A stretch of DNA of 19,723 nt from Planctomycetota bacterium. GTDB taxonomy: Bacteria; Planctomycetota; GCA-002687715; DRQF01. The notes below the pieces were generated by a model that saw only the letters and a list, made by a program, of their open reading frames with translations, was not told where the DNA came from and searched no databases. Both the position numbers and the translations under genes were made by a program. Positions 16,230 to 19,723 of this stretch are shown here, in pieces; the first letter of the stretch is position 1; every line of letters starts with the position of its first letter. The stretch covers positions 1-19,723 of the forward strand of contig JAJRYU010000323.1 of NCBI GenBank assembly GCA_024275615.1. The letters are read 5' to 3'.

Positions 16230-18608
16230 ATGAAGTATTTGAGTGGGCTGTTGCTCGTTCTCCTTTTCGCTAGTTTCCTTGGGGCCCAAGGGGGGCCAGC
16301 CCAAGTTGCTATTTCCAAGGCCGTCTTCGAACCCGACGAAATCGAGGTGGGTGGCGTTGCCGAGCTTGTGGTGACGGTATCGGTCATACCGGGCTGGCAC
16401 ATCTACAGCAATGAAGAGCACTCGGGCCAAGAACCCACAGTCTTCAGTTTGAAAACGGCTGGAGTGTCCTTTGATGGTCCGGTCAAAGAAAGCGAACCGC
16501 ACAAGAAAGTCCAACCTTGGGGTGACACAAATTATTGGCACGAAGGTGAAGCGGTCTTTCGCATTCCTGTCCGGTTCGGTGGCAAGCTCAAAGGCAAACT
16601 CAACGTCCGTGGCGAGATGGGGTTCATGGCTTGCGATGTCAATGCCTGCCTGCCCCCGGATAGCCTCAAATTTAGAGCAGCAATCACGTTGGGCGGAGCG
16701 AGCACGCCCAGTGCGGGCAGTGATGGTGCCGGCGGCATTAGCGCCGGAATTGGTCGGCTCTTGGTGAGCAAATTCGGCGAGCTCACGGAACTTGTCCAGA
16801 AACAAAATGAGCAGATCCTGGATTTGAAAGACGAGCTTGATGAATTGAAACCCAAGCCCGAACCGTTGCCACCTTTGCCTCCCGACTGGAAGCTCGAGGA
16901 TGTCGTCGTCGAGATGGATGCCAACAAAGTTCGCGCAAGTCAGCGGGTGGGAGGGACCATTCGTTTTACCACCCAAGACAAGGTCAAGCTCGAAAGTTTA
17001 TCAGAGATTTTTATCGATGAATCTACGGGTTCAAAAGGTGTGCGAGAGATCGAACCCGTCGCGGTTCGAACCGACAAGACGGGCAGGCACCATGAAGTTG
17101 ATTTTGAGATCATTGCTTCGGATTTGGCCAAACGTGGCAAGGCTGACCTGAAGCTCTCGATTGTTGTTCCCATGGACCAAGATGGTGTGGCTTTTGAGAA
17201 GGAAGCGTCCGACATCGTCGTGCCGATGGAGTTCGGCCTCCCGAGCATGTGGACTTGGATCCTGAAGGCTGTGCTTGCGGCGTTTTTGGCCCTCTTGACA
17301 CCCTGTGTCTTTCCGATGATTCCAGTGACCATGTCTTTTTTCACCAAACAGGCGGAGAAAGACCACAAGAATCCCCTGATTCTGCCCACGGTCTACGTCG
17401 TTGGTATCGTGACGAGCTTTGTTGTTATTGGCGTAGTATTTACTTCGCTCTTTGCCGCAGCCGGCGCGCAAATCTTGGCCACGAACGGTTACTTGCAGGG
17501 TTTCTTTGGCCTTCTCTTTGTCCTTTTTTCCTTGTCCCTATTTGGCATGTTCGAGTTGCGTCCACCAGCCTTTCTCATGAACAAAGCCAGTGGCGTTCAA
17601 GGCAAGGGCGGAATCGGTGGCACGCTGGGTATGGGGCTGCTGTTCTCCTTGACCAGTTTCACTTGCACGGCACCCTTGGTGGGGGCCCTATTGGTGGATG
17701 CCGCCGAGAGTGAAGAATGGTTGCTGCCCGTAGTCGGCATGTTCTTCTTTTCCTTAGTTTTGGCCACGCCGTTCTTCTTCCTGGCGCTCTTTCCGAATTT
17801 GATGAAGAGCATGCCCAAAAGTGGTGGCTGGCTCAATTCCGTGAAGGTCACTCTGGGGTTTTTGGAATTGGCTTTTGCGCTCAAGTTTATCGGGGCCATG
17901 GACGCCTACTTTGCTTTGGGTGTGTTCACACGAACTTCAATTTTGTGGATGTGGGTCATCATTTTCATCATGAACGGGTGCTATTTGCTCGGTGTGGTGC
18001 GTTTCAAAGATGACATGAAATTGGAGCGGGTTGGCGGCATCGCTGGTACGGTGGCTGTTGGTCTCATCGTTTTGGGCCTCTACACCATGGGTGGCGCCCA
18101 AGGCAACCAGATGCCGGCCCTCATGGAAAGCTTGATGCCACCGAATTTGGAAGATTCCAGTGACGGTGGTCTTCTTGGTTGGAACAACCATATCAAGGAC
18201 GACCCTGAAGCCGCGTATGCTCGTGCTCGCGAGCTTGGCGTTCCGGTCTTTGTCGACTTCACTGGCTACACCTGACCGAACTGTCGATTCGTGGAGAACA
18301 GTGTGTTCTCCCTCAAGAACGGTAAGTCAAGAGCGGCGATGAATGGCATGGTGGTCTTGTCGTTGTACACGGATGGCCAAGGTCCACGGAAAGAGGAATT
18401 CGCCTTACTTCGCGACCGGCTTACGGGTACAGCGTCTAACCCTGTTTACGCTGTTGTCGATCCATTCGAGAAAGACAAAGTCCTCTACAAAACGGATTTC
18501 AACACCGCCAAAGACGACGCCTTGTTCGGCGAAAAACTGGCCAAGGCGGCCAGACGTTTTAAGCGAGCCGCCAAGAGTCACTTAACCGCGGTAACGAACA
18601 AAAAGTGA
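16230..18608 (+). CDS. dsbD: DsbD-type thiol:disulfide interchange protein with predicted selenocysteine (Sec682)
   Basis: This is a 792-residue membrane reductase if UGA 18273-18275 is read as Sec. DsbD carries electrons from cytoplasmic thioredoxin across the inner membrane to periplasmic thiol proteins. Residues 1-19 are a signal peptide. About 25-155 is the DsbD-alpha-like domain with Cys135 and Cys140 (ACDVNACLPP). About 174-207 is a coiled-coil-like helix, 208-218 Pro-rich, and 220-335 an extra beta-rich domain. About 340-640 has eight membrane helices with Cys359 (LTPCVFPMIP) and Cys479 (SFTCTAPLVGA). About 655-792 is the thioredoxin-like gamma domain, FVDFTGYT-U-PNC with Sec682 and Cys685, later SNPVYAVVDP with a likely cis-Pro. 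All other redox Cys are present. Without readthrough the protein would end at residue 681, losing the gamma domain. The start is the ATG at 16230; GTG at 16218 would add four residues. The stop overlaps the next gene's start. Confidence 0.88.
18273..18275 (+). other. In-frame UGA predicted to encode selenocysteine
   Basis: The codon stands where the first Cys of the CxxC of a DsbD gamma domain belongs. The flanks VFVDFTGYT before it and PNCRFVENSVF after it fit the family consensus, in which this stretch reads GYTCxNC. The reading frame is unbroken for 110 further codons. Because only the nucleophilic Cys is replaced, recoding explains the sequence better than a random nonsense mutation. Confidence 0.85.
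18293..18311 (+). promoter_or_regulatory. Bacterial SECIS-like hairpin
   Basis: GGAGAAC (18293-18299) pairs perfectly with GTTCTCC (18305-18311) around the loop AGTGT (18300-18304). The stem begins 17 bases after the UGA. The loop's second base is G18301, 26 nt from the UGA. Bacterial SECIS elements, bound by SelB, typically have a small stem with a G among the first loop bases at about this distance (recalled consensus). The hairpin is inside the coding frame, as expected in bacteria. Confidence 0.8.
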
Positions 18609-19060
18609 CGACGTTGATCAAGATCTTGGGCTGGGCCGCCAACTTAGGGTTGGCGGCTCTCCTCATAGACGGGTTCTTTGGACCGGCGGCGGCACATCTC
18701 AGTGGTCACATCCGTTGGGGCTTGGGGCTAACCTTGTTTCTACCGCTGGTATACCTCTTGCCCTATTTCCATCTCATCGGTGTGACGGCCCGTTTGAAAG
18801 CCAGGACGGAGAAGGACCCCAATAACGGAGATGCTTTGCGTCTCGCGGTGAAGTTGAAGGCCAAGTTGTTTTGGCCCGTTCTCGTCGCTGTCTTTGCTTG
18901 CATATTGGGTCCCATTCTGGGATTCCTCCAGCAAGTAGGGGAAATACCCCACCTGGCCCACGGGTTCTACATGGTTGGCTTTTCAGCGGTCCATGTGGCC
19001 ACCTGGGTACGTTCTCTTTTTGTTTTGGAGCTCTCTGCTCAACTCGTTGCCATCGAGTAG
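18605..19060 (+). CDS. Small four-helix membrane protein, translationally coupled to dsbD
   Basis: This is a 151-residue protein starting with GTG in the overlap GTGA, shared with the dsbD stop at 18606-18608, which implies translational coupling. About four hydrophobic segments are visible: residues 4-24, 38-60, 88-112 and 118-140. A basic, polar loop lies around residues 62-87 (TARLKARTEKDPNNGDALR). There are no Cys pairs or haem-ligand motifs apart from one Cys in the third helix (FACILGP), so a direct redox role is not shown. I do not recognise a family. The overlap suggests it is made together with the reductase and may be an assembly or partner subunit. It also supports the downstream dsbD end rather than the early UGA as the true stop. 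Confidence 0.75.
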   Translation: MTTLIKILGWAANLGLAALLIDGFFGPAAAHLSGHIRWGLGLTLFLPLVYLLPYFHLIGVTARLKARTEKDPNNGDALRLAVKLKAKLFWPVLVAVFACILGPILGFLQQVGEIPHLAHGFYMVGFSAVHVATWVRSLFVLELSAQLVAIE

Positions 19061-19170
19061 AATGAAGAGCAGGGTTTGGAACTTGCCCCAAGTATGCGAA
19101 CATAGTTGGGTGGGCTAACCTGTCCGCAAGCATATCGCGCCGATTTGCTGAAACCGACACGACAAGAGTG

Positions 19171-19723
19171 ATGTCACAAAAAGACCATGGAACGACGCAA
19201 CAGCTCGTCCTTAGGATTCACGGTGGCGACCGCGAGGCCTTCGACTTGCTGTTCATGCGTTACTACCCCCGAATCAAGCTTGCCGTTCGGCTGCAAATGC
19301 TGGACAAACTCAAAGCGCAAGTAGAGCCCGATGATGTGATTCAAGAGATTTACATCGAGGTCTACAAAAATTTCCACAAGTTTGAATACTCCGACCCGGA
19401 CTCGTTCTTCAAGTGGGTGACCAAAGTTGTGGGTTGGAAGATCAAGGATTTCGACAAATACTTTTTCAAGACAGCTAAGCGCCAACCCCATGAGTTGTCG
19501 TTGCAGCAATCACTGTCGGAAGCAGACACATCGACGTTTGAGATTGCTGACAACGTCGCAGCGGCTCAAAGCACCCCCAGCCAGATCGTCATGGAAAAAG
19601 AGGGTTTCCAAATGTTGGAGCGTGCCCTTGAGAAGTTGCCGGAAAAATTCCGCCGTGTGATTACCTATCGCCAAGTCATGAAGATGAGCGCGGCGGAAAC
19701 AGCGACCCAAATGGACATGCAAG
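19171..19723 (+). CDS. ECF-like RNA polymerase sigma-70 factor (3' end outside window)
   Basis: 184 residues are visible, in frame to the window edge. Residues of about 14-95 match sigma region 2: LVLRIHGGDREAFDLLFMRY at the start, then PDDVIQEIYIEVYKNFHKF, the usual DDxxQE-type helix for -10 recognition, and FFKWVTKVVGWKIKDF. Residues of about 147-184 are the start of region 4 (ALEKLPEKFRRVITYRQV and SAAETATQM), the -35-binding helix-turn-helix. A linker without regions 1.1 or 3 separates them, as in ECF factors. The chosen ATG at 19171 has AAGAG just 2 bases upstream, which is too close to be convincing, so the start could differ. Its pattern reminds me of the expanded ECF sets of Planctomycetota. 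No anti-sigma gene is visible. Confidence 0.85.
   Translation, partial: MSQKDHGTTQQLVLRIHGGDREAFDLLFMRYYPRIKLAVRLQMLDKLKAQVEPDDVIQEIYIEVYKNFHKFEYSDPDSFFKWVTKVVGWKIKDFDKYFFKTAKRQPHELSLQQSLSEADTSTFEIADNVAAAQSTPSQIVMEKEGFQMLERALEKLPEKFRRVITYRQVMKMSAAETATQMDMQ

Noticed and set aside
16176..16976. Long antisense reading frame opposite dsbD
   Set aside because: It mirrors the codon structure of dsbD, has no recognisable domain and would conflict with the well-supported gene on the other strand.
17055..17075. GGTTCGAACC palindrome suggesting a tRNA T-arm
   Set aside because: It lies in dsbD coding sequence, and no acceptor or anticodon stems surround it.
18273..18275. Genome-wide reassignment of UGA (for example to Trp or Gly)
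   Set aside because: UGA ends the lipoprotein gene (47-49) and dsbD itself (18606-18608), Trp is written as TGG throughout, and no other gene here needs UGA read as sense.
18291..18608. A separate small gene starting at GTG 18291
   Set aside because: It is in the same frame as dsbD, has no ribosome site, and its sequence begins in the middle of a thioredoxin active-site helix. It is the C-terminal end of dsbD.
16230..18608. dsbD as a pseudogene broken by a nonsense mutation
   Set aside because: Only the active-site Cys codon is changed, downstream coding is intact, the stop overlaps the next start, and a SECIS-like hairpin is present. Not excluded until the genome's Sec genes are checked.

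Overview
The window looks like ordinary chromosome from a Gram-negative-type bacterium with slightly GC-rich DNA. It carries a lipoprotein, a periplasmic HtrA-like protease, a DsbD-type membrane reductase and a type II secretion-type pseudopilin. It also carries the housekeeping genes alaS, ettA and fumC. The ECF-like sigma factor at the right edge and the membrane-anchored HEAT-repeat and Spy-like proteins would suit Planctomycetota or a relative, but that placement is inference. I see no insertion sequences, phage genes, tRNA or rRNA genes, or CRISPR arrays.

Layout. 1-2.65 kb: a lipoprotein with a SnoaL/DUF4440-like domain (minus strand) is divergent from a secreted HtrA-like protease (plus). 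The protease has an active trypsin-like domain, a second protease-like domain that has lost its catalytic residues, and a PDZ domain. 2.9-7.5 kb (plus): a Spy/CpxP-like membrane-anchored protein, a membrane-anchored HEAT-like protein, and alaS. 7.6-10.8 kb: ettA (minus) is divergent from fumC (plus), which is followed by a perfect 16-bp hairpin. 10.9-15.2 kb: a pseudopilin (plus) converges on a 1011-residue soluble hybrid histidine kinase, preceded by a LOG-family gene (both minus). 15.2-15.6 kb: a gene-poor stretch with a long inverted repeat and a strong terminator. 15.6-16 kb: a small acidic unknown protein (minus). 16.2-19.1 kb: dsbD overlapping a small membrane-protein gene. 19.17 kb to the end: a truncated sigma factor.

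The highlight is dsbD. Its frame contains a UGA (18273-18275) exactly where the first Cys of the CxxC in the C-terminal thioredoxin-like domain should be, giving GYT-UGA-PNC. The same frame continues for 110 codons of thioredoxin-fold sequence to a stop that overlaps the next gene's start codon. Seventeen bases after the UGA there is a perfect 7-bp hairpin with loop AGUGU, matching a bacterial SECIS element (G in the loop, 26 nt from the UGA). I therefore read it as a selenocysteine-containing DsbD of 792 residues with a UxxC redox centre, co-translated with an unknown four-helix membrane protein. The Sec machinery (selA, selB, selC, selD) is not in this window.

Several genes point to envelope maintenance: the protease, the Spy-like protein, the HEAT-like protein and the selenoprotein reductase. 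The window gives no direct evidence that they act together.
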